A stretch of 64,000 bases of DNA from Sapientia aquatica (GCF_004358105.1 NZ_SMYL01000001.1:248001-312000), one strand, 5' to 3'. Positions 46,071 to 55,175 are shown, counted from the first letter of the stretch. Translations and numbers: made by a program. Notes: generated from the sequence alone by a model not told the origin.

Positions 46071-47462
46071 TTAAATTTCAGCCCGCAGTCGAGCGATTGC
46101 GGCGCGCACTTGATTCGGCGCCGTGCCGCCTAAATGGTCACGCGCAGCTACGGAGCCTTCAAGGGTTAATACTTCAAAAATATCTGCCTCAATCAAGGTC
46201 GAAAAAGCCTGTAATTCTTCCAAACTTAAATCGCTTAAATCACAGCCTTTGTTGACACAAGTTTTTACCGCATGCGCCACTGCTTCGTGCGCATCGCGGA
46301 ACGGCAAACCTTTTTTTACCAAATAATCAGCCAAGTCCGTCGCGGTCGCATAACCCTGTAACGCAGCAGCACGCATGGCTTCTGGCTTGACGCTTATGCC
46401 GCTAGCCATATCAGCAAAAATACGCAGGGTGTCGGTAATGGTGTCCACGGTGTCGAATAAAGGTTCTTTGTCTTCCTGATTGTCTTTGTTGTAGGCCAAT
46501 GGCTGACCTTTCATCAGCGTGAGCAGGGCGATTAAATGACCATTGACGCGACCTGTTTTGCCGCGCGCTAGTTCAGGCACGTCGGGATTTTTCTTTTGCG
46601 GCATGATGGATGAACCGGTGCAGAAACGGTCAGCAATATCAATGAAACCGATACGCGGGCTCATCCAAATGACTAATTCCTCTGACATGCGCGAAATATG
46701 GGTCATGATCAAAGCCGATGCCGCGCAAAATTCAATCGCGAAATCACGATCTGAAACAGCATCCAAGGAGTTTTGACATACGCCGTCAAAACCCAAGGTT
46801 TGGGCCACACGCAAACGATCAATCGGGAAAGTTGTGCCCGCTAAAGCGGCAGCGCCCAAAGGCAAGCGATTTACCCGTTTGCGGCAATCGGCCATGCGCT
46901 CTGCGTCGCGACTAAACATTTCAACATAGGCCAAAATGTGATGGCCGAACGTGATCGGTTGCGCGACTTGCATGTGGGTGAAACCCGGCATGATGGTGTC
47001 GGCATTTTTTTCGGCTAAATCCAATAAGGCCAAACGGAATTGCGCCAATAAACCCAAAATATCGTCAATCGCGCCGCGCAAATACAAGCGAATATCGGTC
47101 GCCACTTGATCATTGCGCGAGCGCCCAGTGTGCAGACGTTTGCCCGCATCGCCGACGATTTCTGTTAAACGTTTTTCAATATTTAAATGAACATCTTCCA
47201 AATCGAGTTGCCAAGTGAACTCGTTGGCGCCGATCTCTGTTGAAATTTGTGCCATGCCGCGCACAATTTCGGCATAATCTGATTTGCTAATAATTTCTTT
47301 AAAGCAAAGCATTTCCGCGTGCGCGAGCGAACCTTGGATGTCAACATGCGCTAAGCGTTTGTCAAAAAAGACCGAAGCCGTGTAGCGTTTGACCAAATCA
47401 GAAACCGGTTCAGAAAAGCGAGCAGACCACGCCTCATTTTTTTTAGAAAATTGTGATGTCAT
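46071..47462 (-). CDS. argH: Argininosuccinate lyase
   Basis: A 463-residue member of the fumarase/aspartase superfamily with the signature [16 protein letters not shown] (about residues 281-296) and the [13 protein letters not shown] loop. It splits argininosuccinate into arginine and fumarate, the last step of arginine synthesis. It is divergent from the AlgZ-like gene with only 33 bp between start codons, the same argH-algZ neighbourhood seen in pseudomonads. Its product arginine is a cyanophycin building block, and the cyanophycin genes lie close by. Confidence 0.97.
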   Translation of the reverse strand: MTSQFSKKNEAWSARFSEPVSDLVKRYTASVFFDKRLAHVDIQGSLAHAEMLCFKEIISKSDYAEIVRGMAQISTEIGANEFTWQLDLEDVHLNIEKRLTEIVGDAGKRLHTGRSRNDQVATDIRLYLRGAIDDILGLLAQFRLALLDLAEKNADTIMPGFTHMQVAQPITFGHHILAYVEMFSRDAERMADCRKRVNRLPLGAAALAGTTFPIDRLRVAQTLGFDGVCQNSLDAVSDRDFAIEFCAASALIMTHISRMSEELVIWMSPRIGFIDIADRFCTGSSIMPQKKNPDVPELARGKTGRVNGHLIALLTLMKGQPLAYNKDNQEDKEPLFDTVDTITDTLRIFADMASGISVKPEAMRAAALQGYATATDLADYLVKKGLPFRDAHEAVAHAVKTCVNKGCDLSDLSLEELQAFSTLIEADIFEVLTLEGSVAARDHLGGTAPNQVRAAIARLRAEI

Positions 47463-47495
47463 GTTGTTTTGCCTAGGGTTTTACATGGAATTGAT

Positions 47496-48617
47496 ATGAT
47501 TATAAAGCACCTGAAGACAGCAACTCCTTCGGCTGTGTCGTCGGTTATTCCAGATTGCTGCAATATCGGGGTGATTTATCGCGTCTTGTTGGCGACCAAT
47601 TCGGCGGTGTTTTGCGCCATTTGGATACAAAGTAGTGATACGCCATCGGCTGTGGTTAAGTTTTTTAATTCGGCCATGCTGCTGGAAACGATCAGTATTC
47701 TATCGTTATTAATGTTGTGTGGCATTAGAAAAGTCGCCTTGGTGCAATTATTCCCTCTATGGGTTCAACGCGGGCTGTGCGGATTAATCCCTGGCTCGAT
47801 TGCTAGCGCCTTGGCCATTTTTATCGACGCTCAGCAATGGTTTGAGAATGATTTTGCTCACATTTCCGCTTGGCAGTTGTTCGTTTTGTCTGGATTTTTT
47901 GGCCTAATTTATCAGCAGCATTTTGAATTGCGAGCGCGCGCTTTTTCGCCCGCCTTGGGCGAAGCGAAGCTGCAAGCCTTGCAAGCGCGGATTCGGCCGC
48001 ATTTTTTGTTTAACAGTATCAATGCCGTGCTGTCACTGATCAGAACCGAACCGCTGCGGGCCGAGACAGCATTAGAAGATTTGGCCGATTTGTTTCGTGT
48101 GCTCATGCGCGATACACGCGATATGTCCACCTTGTACGACGAAGTGCGCTTATGTCGCCAATATTTGTCGATAGAAAAAATCCGCTTGGGCGAGCGTTTA
48201 AAAGTCGAATGGGAAATTACCAATTTCAGCGAAAAAAATGTGAAAGAAGCCCAAATCGCCAGCTTGTTATTGCAGCCATTAATCGAAAATGCGGTGCATC
48301 ACGGCGTTGAGCCATCCGAGAAGCTGGCCTTGATTACCATCAAATTAAATCGCAGCTCCGAGCGCATTTATATCGTGATTGAGAATCCGTATCACGGCAA
48401 GCACGAGACCAAAGGTAATCAAATGGCGCTCGATAATATTCGTGAACGTTTGTCGCTGCTGTACGACGTGGAAGCCGATTTTGATGCCGCTGTGGTCGGC
48501 GATCAGTTCCAAGTTAAACTTAGTTTTCCCTACCAAAAAAATTCAGGCGGCGAACACCAGCGTAATCCTAATGTTGAGCGCCGCAGCATCAAACGTCACG
48601 ACGATGCCACTATTTGA
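47496..48617 (+). CDS. AlgZ/FimS-type sensor histidine kinase (LytS-like)
   Basis: The ATG at 47496, with GGAA a few bases upstream, is preferred over a TTG at 47469. The 373-residue product has four membrane helices (about 25-140) and a His_kinase domain with the phospho-His in RIRPHFLFNSINAV (His169) and the N-box LLLQPLIENAVHHGVEP. This is the AlgZ/FimS group, partners of LytTR response regulators. It is followed after 10 bp by the regulator gene. Confidence 0.9.
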   Translation: MIIKHLKTATPSAVSSVIPDCCNIGVIYRVLLATNSAVFCAIWIQSSDTPSAVVKFFNSAMLLETISILSLLMLCGIRKVALVQLFPLWVQRGLCGLIPGSIASALAIFIDAQQWFENDFAHISAWQLFVLSGFFGLIYQQHFELRARAFSPALGEAKLQALQARIRPHFLFNSINAVLSLIRTEPLRAETALEDLADLFRVLMRDTRDMSTLYDEVRLCRQYLSIEKIRLGERLKVEWEITNFSEKNVKEAQIASLLLQPLIENAVHHGVEPSEKLALITIKLNRSSERIYIVIENPYHGKHETKGNQMALDNIRERLSLLYDVEADFDAAVVGDQFQVKLSFPYQKNSGGEHQRNPNVERRSIKRHDDATI

Positions 48618-48627
48618 TTAACTTGAC

Positions 48628-49470
48628 ATGATCCCTAAAATTTTTATTCTCGACGACGAAGCTCCCGCGCGCCAACGCATCCGCATGCTGCTCTCGGATA
48701 TCGCCGCTGAGTGTCCAACCGATGTGGTAGGTGAAGCAGAACACGCGCAGCCCGCGCTCGATGCAATTGCATTGTGTCGACCCGATATTGTTTTGTTGGA
48801 CGTGCAAATGCCGGGCATGAGCGGAATCGAATTCGCGCATCATTTATTGCAGAACACGCAAGCACAAGTGGCGCCGAGCGTGATTTTTTTATCGGCGCAC
48901 GATGCCTACGCCTTGCAAGCGTTCGAAGTACATGCATTTGATTATTTGTTGAAACCGGTGCGCGCCCAGCGTTTGCAAGAGGCGCTATTGCGCGCAGTGA
49001 AGATACGCGAAAAAATGCACGGTGTAAGTTCGTTAAGTTCGACTGAATCAAGCAATGCTATGCCGAATTCGGGCGCAAATTCTAGCGCATCTTCGGCAAC
49101 GAACATCGTTGCGCTACCGCGTAAATATTTTTCTGTCATGGAACGAGGCCGTATTGTGTTAGTCGCGGTACACGATGTCTTGTACATCAAAGCCGAGCAA
49201 AAATATCTGACGCTGCACACGCTTGAGCGGCAATATTTAATCGAAGATTCGCTGCAAGCAATTGAGCAAGAAATGGCAACCGTGTTTGTACGAATTCATC
49301 GTAACGCACTGATCGCTAGATCGGCATTGATCGGCGTAGAACGCGGCATGGAATTGGATGAGCAAACAGGGAAAATGACCGAGGCGTGGCAAGTGATTTT
49401 ACGCGATTGCAAAGAGCGCTTGCCGATTTCGCGCCGTTTGTGGCCAACAATTAAAGCGCTAGTTAAATAA
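48628..49470 (+). CDS. algR: AlgR-type LytTR response regulator
   Basis: A 280-residue protein with a receiver domain (phospho-acceptor Asp58 in DIVLLDVQMPG, conserved Lys in LLKPV), a Ser/Asn-rich linker (about 132-155) and a LytTR DNA-binding domain (YLTLHTLERQYLIEDSLQAIE, FVRIHRNALIAR). It should act with the adjacent AlgZ-like kinase. In Pseudomonas AlgR controls alginate and type IV pili; targets here are unknown. The symbol rests on family plus the argH-algZ-algR context. Confidence 0.9.
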   Translation: MIPKIFILDDEAPARQRIRMLLSDIAAECPTDVVGEAEHAQPALDAIALCRPDIVLLDVQMPGMSGIEFAHHLLQNTQAQVAPSVIFLSAHDAYALQAFEVHAFDYLLKPVRAQRLQEALLRAVKIREKMHGVSSLSSTESSNAMPNSGANSSASSATNIVALPRKYFSVMERGRIVLVAVHDVLYIKAEQKYLTLHTLERQYLIEDSLQAIEQEMATVFVRIHRNALIARSALIGVERGMELDEQTGKMTEAWQVILRDCKERLPISRRLWPTIKALVK

Positions 49471-49489
49471 ACTTATCGAGGGAAATCGG

Positions 49490-49945
49490 ATGATGTCAGC
49501 TTATTTCGCATTCTTCCATCACATCGCTGCGTTTGCTTTAATGACCGCTTTAGCGCTAGAACTTGTGCTGCTAAACGGCGAGTTGAGTGTCCTCAGAGCC
49601 AAGCAATTAATGCGGGTTGATTTGATTTATGGAACGGCGGCGGGATTGGTGTTGTTAATCGGTTTGCTGCGTGTTTTCTATTTTGAAAAAGGCTCGTTCT
49701 ACTATTTCCATAACTTTTATTTTCACCTCAAGCTCGGCGTATTTCTGCTGGTCGGTTTGCCGTCGATTATTCCAACGATGGAGTTTTTGTCGTGGCGAAA
49801 AATAGCGGCTAAAGGGGAGTTGCCTGTGATTGCGCCAAAGAAGTTGAAGTTAATAAAGCTGATCATTCATCTGGAGTTGCTAGGCATTGTGGTGATTTTA
49901 TTTTGCGCCGCGCAGATGGCCAAGGGTGCGGGGGTAATTGGTTGA
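49490..49945 (+). CDS. DUF2214 family membrane protein
   Basis: A 151-residue inner-membrane protein with four predicted helices and the segment GSFYYFHNFYFHLKLGVFLLVGLPSIIPT, characteristic of DUF2214. The conserved histidines and aromatic residues in helices hint at cofactor or ion handling, but no function is known. It starts 19 bp after the algR-like gene and may belong to that transcript. Confidence 0.85.
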   Translation: MMSAYFAFFHHIAAFALMTALALELVLLNGELSVLRAKQLMRVDLIYGTAAGLVLLIGLLRVFYFEKGSFYYFHNFYFHLKLGVFLLVGLPSIIPTMEFLSWRKIAAKGELPVIAPKKLKLIKLIIHLELLGIVVILFCAAQMAKGAGVIG

Positions 49946-49975
49946 CGGGTAAATTAGAGCCGCTAATTTACCCGT
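49945..49975. terminator. Hairpin between DUF2214 and BLUF genes
   Basis: Thirteen-base arms 49945-49957 and 49963-49975 (ACGGGTAAATTAG / CTAATTTACCCGT), loop AGCCG, begin at the last base of the DUF2214 stop codon. It lies between convergent genes and probably terminates both, although the T tracts are short. Confidence 0.7.
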
Positions 49976-50005
49976 TGATTGGTCAACGATGTATTTTGCC
50001 TATAG

Positions 50006-50434
50006 TTAGCTGCTGCGGCTAACAACAGAAGCCGTGGCAATTAATTCATCCAACAACGCCATCGTGGCATGCCCGGAGCAAGCAAACGGATTGAGTTCCT
50101 GCTTCTCGGAGTATTTCAACAACACCGACGGATTCACTTTGGTCATATTGACTTGACCCATGGTCCACGCGCCAAAGCGGCGTTCGGAAATTTCTTCAAA
50201 ACTCAAAATCCGCACATTGACGTGTCGATCATCGCGCACGATGGTGTTGAACAATTGGCACACTGGGTCGCGGCCACCTTCTAATACTTGGATAAACAAA
50301 TCATCGCTGTAGCACAAAATTCCAGTGATACCGTTGGTGCGATTATTGTTGCGCGATTTGTCTAGGATGGCGTCGGTGGTGGTGATCGCCAAAGGAGCTT
50401 TGGCGCGGCTGGCATAAAGCAGTCGAACTAGCAT
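50006..50434 (-). CDS. BLUF-domain blue-light photoreceptor
   Basis: A 142-residue single-domain BLUF protein. The flavin-site residues are all present: Tyr7 (RLLYASR), Asn34 (TNGITGIL), Gln49 (FIQVLEG), and Trp90 with Met92 (GAWTMG). Blue light should rearrange the Tyr-Gln hydrogen bonds around FAD and change interaction with a partner. The short C-terminal extension (about 100-142) has no catalytic domain, so signalling must go through a partner protein. It starts eight bases after folE, so the two are one operon. The MerR-type regulator at 52573 is a candidate partner. Confidence 0.93.
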   Translation of the reverse strand: MLVRLLYASRAKAPLAITTTDAILDKSRNNNRTNGITGILCYSDDLFIQVLEGGRDPVCQLFNTIVRDDRHVNVRILSFEEISERRFGAWTMGQVNMTKVNPSVLLKYSEKQELNPFACSGHATMALLDELIATASVVSRSS

Positions 50435-50442
50435 GGTATTCC

Positions 50443-51162
50443 TCAGTTCTTTAAATTGATTAGGGAAAGAAATTCGCGCCGTAAATTAGCGTTTTTTAAA
50501 AACGAACCGCGCATTACGCTGTTCACCATTTTTGTTTCAGAATCTTTCACTCCGCGCCAGTGCATGCAAAAGTGATCTGCTTCCATAACGACCGCTAAAC
50601 CGTCAGGGTTGACTTTGTTCATCAATAATTCCGCCATCTGAATAATGGCTTCTTCTTGAATTTGTGGTCGCGACATAACCCATTCAGCCAAGCGGGAATA
50701 CTTGGATAAACCGATTAAGTTGGAATTTTCATTCGGCATCAAACCTATCCACAAACGTCCCATAATCGGGCAAAAGTGATGGCTGCATGCGCTGCGCACG
50801 GTGATCGGGCCGACAATCATTAATTCATTCAAATGCTCGGCATTGGGGAATTCGGTCACTGGAGGAGCGGTGACATAGCGGCCACGAAATACTTCGTTCA
50901 AATACATTTTAGCGACGCGGCGCGCGGTGTCTTGGGTGTTGTGATCGCTCTCGGTATCGATGACTAAGCTCTCTAACACGCCTTTCATCTTGCCAGCGAC
51001 TTCGTCTAACAAAGCGCTGAGTTCGCCCTCGTGGATGAAGTCAGCAATATTGTCGTTGGCATGAAAACGCTTTTTCGCTTGTTGCAGTCGATTGCGGATT
51101 TTGGTGGATACCGGAAGGTATTTCGCTTCTTCCGTTGGATCAGAAACGCTTTTGGTTGTCAT
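50443..51162 (-). CDS. folE: GTP cyclohydrolase I
   Basis: A 239-residue protein with the zinc-binding SACSHHFCPIMGRLWIGLMP region and HFCMHWRGV of type I GTP cyclohydrolase. It makes 7,8-dihydroneopterin triphosphate from GTP, the first step of folate and pterin synthesis. The N-terminal 40 residues are an extra tail. folE copies in light-induced photolyase/cryptochrome regulons of proteobacteria supply pterin antenna cofactors; sharing an operon with a BLUF gene suggests that role here, possibly beside another housekeeping copy. Confidence 0.95.
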   Translation of the reverse strand: MTTKSVSDPTEEAKYLPVSTKIRNRLQQAKKRFHANDNIADFIHEGELSALLDEVAGKMKGVLESLVIDTESDHNTQDTARRVAKMYLNEVFRGRYVTAPPVTEFPNAEHLNELMIVGPITVRSACSHHFCPIMGRLWIGLMPNENSNLIGLSKYSRLAEWVMSRPQIQEEAIIQMAELLMNKVNPDGLAVVMEADHFCMHWRGVKDSETKMVNSVMRGSFLKNANLRREFLSLINLKN

Positions 51163-51322
51163 TGGGAATCCGCTCTTAATAGTTGATAAGGTGGTAATTG
51201 TTGTGTTCGGTTTTTGGGGAATGCGTATGCGGCGTTTGGGTTGGTTTCAAGCAGCGCCGAAGGAGTGCTCAAAAAAGTGAATAGCGCGATTTTAACTGGA
51301 TTTAGTTGGCTGTGCATTTCAG

Positions 51323-52054
51323 CTACCATTCGACGGTTTTGCCGTTATGGTCGAAAAATCCGCCGTTGTCAGCCGAACTTAAATTTTCGATTACTTGCAG
51401 CAGTCGCTGGGCGGCGATTTCCGGAGATACCACATTGGGCGCTGATTTAACAAATTGGTGGGACAGCGCTGTCTGGACCGTACCTGGGTGCAGCGCTACG
51501 CAGATCGCATGCGGTTTAGTGCGGCGCAATTCAATCGAAGCGGTTTTCATTAATTGGTTAAGCGCCGCTTTGGAAGCGCGGTAGCTGTACCAGCCGCCTA
51601 GTTGGTTGTCTCCAATGCTGCCTACGCGCGCAGACAACGTGGTAAAGACACTGCGTTCTTGCGTCGCTAACAAGGGCAAAAAATGCTTCATGATCAGCGC
51701 TGGGCCGATGGCGTTAATGGCGAACGACTTTGCCATCGCCAATGGTTCAAGCTGCTTCCAGCTTTTCTCTACCTCGCAGCCTTCGCCGTGCAGAGTTCCT
51801 GTGGCATCGATGATGAGCCGTAAATCGTTGGTGTGCGCCGCGACTTCTTGTGCGGCGTGCGCAATCGTAGATTCATCAAGTAGATCGAGCCTGATGTAGT
51901 CAGAGCGGGCGCAGCCCAGCACCGTGGCGAAGCGCTGACTGCTTTGTAATTGCGTCAGCAGCGCATTGCCGATGCCGCCAGTCGCGCCAATAATGAGCGC
52001 AGCGGGCGATGCTGCGAGAGCGCTGTGTTCCGCGGTGTGCAACTGTTCTATCAC
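51323..52054 (-). CDS. Short-chain dehydrogenase/reductase
   Basis: A 243-residue SDR with the cofactor motif IGATGGIGNALL (about 22-33) and the active-site YRASK motif near residue 156. It starts with GTG in the overlap GTGA with the HiPIP stop, so translation is coupled to HiPIP. SDR genes of this type recur in photolyase/folE light regulons. The substrate is unknown, though a pteridine- or quinone-type carbonyl is plausible. Confidence 0.88.
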   Translation of the reverse strand: MIEQLHTAEHSALAASPAALIIGATGGIGNALLTQLQSSQRFATVLGCARSDYIRLDLLDESTIAHAAQEVAAHTNDLRLIIDATGTLHGEGCEVEKSWKQLEPLAMAKSFAINAIGPALIMKHFLPLLATQERSVFTTLSARVGSIGDNQLGGWYSYRASKAALNQLMKTASIELRRTKPHAICVALHPGTVQTALSHQFVKSAPNVVSPEIAAQRLLQVIENLSSADNGGFFDHNGKTVEW

Positions 52055-52359
52055 GCTTTCTTAGCCCAAGCTGAGCACCAACCTTTGGCATTGACTTGTT
52101 TGCCGCCCATGATGGCGCATGCACCCCAAGGATCGCTCGCTGCGCCTTGGTACAGTTGGCAATTGCTGCACACATGACCCGCTGCATAGCCAGCGAATTT
52201 TTTACCATCGACTTTGGTGGCATCGTGTTTGTAACCCAGCGCATTTGCAGTTGCGTCGGTTTCTTCAATGTGTGCTGGTGCGGCGCTAGCTTTGCCGATT
52301 GCGCTCAAGGCGATTAGGGTAGGGACTGAATAAGAGATAAATTGGCGGCGAGTGGTCAT
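52051..52359 (-). CDS. High-potential iron-sulfur protein (HiPIP), Tat-exported
   Basis: A 102-residue protein starting with a twin-arginine signal (TTRRQFISY, then a hydrophobic core ending near AAPA). The mature part has four cysteines in the HiPIP spacing (CSNCQLYQG, WGACAIMGG, GWCSAW) and should carry a periplasmic [4Fe-4S] cluster for electron transfer. It is the first gene of a two-gene unit with the SDR and diverges from the MerR gene. Confidence 0.93.
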   Translation of the reverse strand: MTTRRQFISYSVPTLIALSAIGKASAAPAHIEETDATANALGYKHDATKVDGKKFAGYAAGHVCSNCQLYQGAASDPWGACAIMGGKQVNAKGWCSAWAKKA

Positions 52360-52377
52360 GATGTACCTTTCGAGTAA

Positions 52378-52455
52378 CCCAGTAATAATAAATGAGTAAG
52401 TCAGGCGTTAATAAGGTACTCACGTCTGGCTTACTTGAAGCGCGTTATTACTGGG
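52378..52455. repeat. Nested 78-bp dyad in the HiPIP/MerR divergent region
   Basis: Outer arms CCCAGTAATAA (52378-52388) and TTATTACTGGG (52445-52455) are perfect. Inner arms GTAAGTCAG (52396-52404) and CTGGCTTAC (52426-52434) pair with one wobble. The structure lies 19 bp upstream of the HiPIP start codon. It could be an operator region for the MerR protein, a structured 5' leader of the HiPIP-SDR mRNA, or a small mobile repeat. Confidence 0.6.
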
Positions 52456-52572
52456 CACCGCGCTCAAAATTTTGTTCTGTAGCAACAAGATAGGGCAAAT
52501 AATTCTATTTGTCCAGAGATTGAACCTATGTTTTTCTAAAACTCCAGTACAATACCTGTTCACATTAACCAA

Positions 52573-53604
52573 ATGGCGAACATTATGAACTCAATTACGT
52601 CGACAATTTCCGATTCCACCGATAGTAAAGCCGCTCCGACTTACCGCAGCGGTTCGGCCGCTAGGCTATCTGGCGTCCCTGTAGAAACGTTGCGTGTTTG
52701 GGAGCGTCGCTACAGTGTAGTGAACCCAAAACGCTCCGAACATGGCCAGCGTGAGTATTCCTTGGACCAAATTAAGCAACTCAGTTTGATTAAGCAACTG
52801 GTCGATTTGGGCAATCAAATCGGCGTTGTCGCACGTTTGTCCCGGGAAGAGTTACTCGAAATGTTGTCCATCACCAAAGCCAGTGCAGCCGATTCTTCAT
52901 CGGCCAATGGCGCGTCAAAAGCCGAAGCAAATCACATTCGCGTGGCAGTCGTGGCTGAGCGCATGGGAACGAGTTTAGTTGGTATGTGTAATTGCTCGGC
53001 CGTGTTGGAAGTAATCGGCAACGGAACGACGATGAAAAACGCTTTAGCAGGCTGGGCGGAGGTAACTGCCGAAGTGTTGTTGGTTGAAATTAACGAAATG
53101 GCTGATGTTGATCTGGATTCGATAGACCAAATTCGGCGCAAAATCAAAGCCTACGGCGGCGTGATTTTGTACCGTTTTGCGCGTCATTCGGTCATCCGCA
53201 AACTGCGTTCAGCCGGCTTTGTCGTGGCGCGGATTCCATCTGACCCGAAAGAAATCGAAGCGCTATGCCAACGCGCCTTAGTAATGCATGTGTTGACCCA
53301 AGCGCCGACTAAGTCGCACGAAGCGACTCAACCCGAGGTTGCCGCCGCCCGCTTCAACGACAAAGCCCTATCCGCTATCGAATTAGCGTCCAATTCGGTG
53401 TACTGCGAATGCCCGCGTCATTTAGTCGATATCGTGCGCACTTTGTCGAGTTTCGAGCGCTACAGTGCCGAATGCCAAAACCGAAATTTAGACGACGTCG
53501 CGCTGCACCATGCGATGGGAAAGGCTACTGCGCAAGCCCGCGTGATTATGGAGAAAATGTTGGAGCAAGTGGCCAAGGCAGAAGGATTGCCGCTGCCGGA
53601 TTAA
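52573..53604 (+). CDS. MerR-family regulator with degenerate cobalamin-binding-like domain
   Basis: A 343-residue protein. Residues about 23-92 form a MerR winged helix (RSGSAARLSGVPVETLRVWERRY). The middle and C-terminal parts resemble the helical and Rossmann-like B12-binding domains of LitR/CarH regulators (IRVAVVAERMGTSLVG), but the DxHxxG cobalamin motif is absent. Such class II LitR or BluR-like proteins do not sense light themselves and, in E. coli, BluR is released by the BLUF protein BluF. An ATG at 52585 is an alternative start. The divergent HiPIP-SDR unit and the nearby folE-BLUF operon are its probable targets. Confidence 0.85.
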   Translation: MANIMNSITSTISDSTDSKAAPTYRSGSAARLSGVPVETLRVWERRYSVVNPKRSEHGQREYSLDQIKQLSLIKQLVDLGNQIGVVARLSREELLEMLSITKASAADSSSANGASKAEANHIRVAVVAERMGTSLVGMCNCSAVLEVIGNGTTMKNALAGWAEVTAEVLLVEINEMADVDLDSIDQIRRKIKAYGGVILYRFARHSVIRKLRSAGFVVARIPSDPKEIEALCQRALVMHVLTQAPTKSHEATQPEVAAARFNDKALSAIELASNSVYCECPRHLVDIVRTLSSFERYSAECQNRNLDDVALHHAMGKATAQARVIMEKMLEQVAKAEGLPLPD

Positions 53605-53625
53605 TCGTGCCACAAACACCCACGT

Positions 53626-53655
53626 AAAAAAGGCTGCTTCGACGCAGCCTTTTTT
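53626..53655. terminator. Bidirectional rho-independent terminator
   Basis: Twelve-base arms 53626-53637 and 53644-53655 (AAAAAAGGCTGC / GCAGCCTTTTTT) with loop TTCGAC lie between the convergent MerR and binding-protein genes. Confidence 0.95.
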
Positions 53656-53677
53656 ACCTAATCTTCACTGATCTTGC

Positions 53678-54832
53678 TCAGCGAGAAATCTTTCCATTCG
53701 CGCCGATGATGGTGGTCTCGACCCATTGTGATGCGTTATTTGATCGGGTGAAATCCACCACAAATCCGCCTAAGTCCAAACGCATGCCATGCAAAGCTGC
53801 ATTGATCGAATCGGCGTTGACTTTGCCGTTGATGCGCTTGATCGCTTCGACAGTTACTTTAGCGGCGACGTAGCCTTCGATGCTGGCATAACTAAAACTT
53901 GGATTACTGTTATTGGCTGCCATCGCACGTCGATATTCGGCGGATAGAGTGGTGGGCTCGGTGTGCGGACTTGGCATCACAGCCGGAACAACCACGCCAC
54001 GGGCGGCAACACCTGCCAATTGCGCCAGCGGTTCAGTTCCCACGAACGACAAGGTGGTGAAGATTCCCACGAAGCCGGCTTTGCGCGCTTTGATTAACAA
54101 TTCACTTTCGGTTTTGTAGGCGCTCACGACAAACACTGTATCGACGTGATTGGTCGCGATTTTAGCCAGCGCCGCATCGACGTTGGTTGAGTTACGTTCA
54201 ACAGTTTCTGTCCAAATCACCTTGATGCCGGGATGCTTAGCGAGTGCTGCTTGCATGGCGCGCAAACCGGCTTCGCCGAAGGCATCCTTTTGATACACAA
54301 TGCCCATCGTGCGCAATCCCATGCCGTCAACTTCTTTGGCGATGGTCAATGCTTCATCGTTATAGCTGGCGCGAATGTTGAAGGCATTTTCGTATTTGCC
54401 GTCGCGCAGACTGTCGGCGCCGGTGTAGGGGCCAATAAAGGGCAAACCAGCAGTCTTAATGGTTGGGAGCGCTGCCACGCTAGTTGGCGTGCCGACATAG
54501 CCCACCAATGCGACGACTTTATTCTCAGTGATTAATTTTTGGGTGTTTTGAATTGTGCGCTCAGGCTCGTATCCGTCATCCAAGGTGATTAATTTAATTG
54601 GGCGACCATTGACCCCGCCACGCTCGTTGACTTGATTGAAATAGGCATTCATGCCGCGTGCCATTTCGGTACCCAACATACTCGCCGGTCCGGTTAGCGC
54701 GGCGGACTGACCTAGGACGATGGGTTCTGCTGCAAGCGAGGCCAGTGGCGCGGCCAGCGCGAGCAGGGCGGCGGCTAGTTTTAATGGGGACGAAGTGAGT
54801 AGTCCTGCTAACCGAAGCGACCATTTGTTCAT
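53678..54832 (-). CDS. Periplasmic substrate-binding protein (branched-chain amino-acid type)
   Basis: A 384-residue LivJ/LivK-type binding protein with a signal peptide (cleavage expected near residue 34, SLAA) and the two-lobed type I fold: IVLGQSAALTGPASMLG at the start and QKLITENKVVALVGYVGTPTSVAA. The genes for permease and ATPase components are not adjacent, so it is an orphan that may serve an ABC system elsewhere or a signalling partner. The ligand cannot be deduced. Confidence 0.9.
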   Translation of the reverse strand: MNKWSLRLAGLLTSSPLKLAAALLALAAPLASLAAEPIVLGQSAALTGPASMLGTEMARGMNAYFNQVNERGGVNGRPIKLITLDDGYEPERTIQNTQKLITENKVVALVGYVGTPTSVAALPTIKTAGLPFIGPYTGADSLRDGKYENAFNIRASYNDEALTIAKEVDGMGLRTMGIVYQKDAFGEAGLRAMQAALAKHPGIKVIWTETVERNSTNVDAALAKIATNHVDTVFVVSAYKTESELLIKARKAGFVGIFTTLSFVGTEPLAQLAGVAARGVVVPAVMPSPHTEPTTLSAEYRRAMAANNSNPSFSYASIEGYVAAKVTVEAIKRINGKVNADSINAALHGMRLDLGGFVVDFTRSNNASQWVETTIIGANGKISR

Positions 54833-54952
54833 GATAATTTTTCCTGGATTCTAGAGGTACTTGTGCGACAAAGTGAATGTCGTGGTGCCGTCGCTGCATG
54901 CAGCGTTAGGCTAAGTTAAACGATGTCGAAGATAGGTTGAAATGCCCGTAAA

Positions 54953-54974
54953 TTCTCCGAGTCAGCTCGGAGAA
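54953..54974. repeat. Nine-base-pair hairpin upstream of the binding-protein gene
   Basis: TTCTCCGAG (54953-54961) and CTCGGAGAA (54966-54974) flank loop TCAG, 121 bp upstream of the binding-protein start. No T tract follows on either strand, so an operator or leader structure is more likely than a terminator. Confidence 0.5.
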
Positions 54975-55147
54975 ACTTAACGGTTGACGATAACGTAGTA
55001 TAACAGTTTCCGCGGTGCAATAAAATTGCTGGAGATCAATGGACGTACATCAAATGCTAGGAAATTTATTTAGTTTTGGTGGCTTTTGGAGTACAAACAA
55101 CATGGCTTTTATTTTATTTTCTTTAAATTGTGCAGATGCAGCAAAAT

Positions 55148-55175
55148 TTAACAATTATTCGAAAATTTATATGAT
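55148..55175 (+). promoter_or_regulatory. Candidate sigma-70 promoter of the 39-codon ORF
   Basis: TTAACA (55148-55153), a 16-base spacer and TATGAT (55170-55175) lie in an AT-rich stretch 48 bp before the ATG of the small ORF. Predicted transcription would start near 55182, giving a leader of about 40 bases that is mostly the hairpin and ribosome-binding site. Confidence 0.5.
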
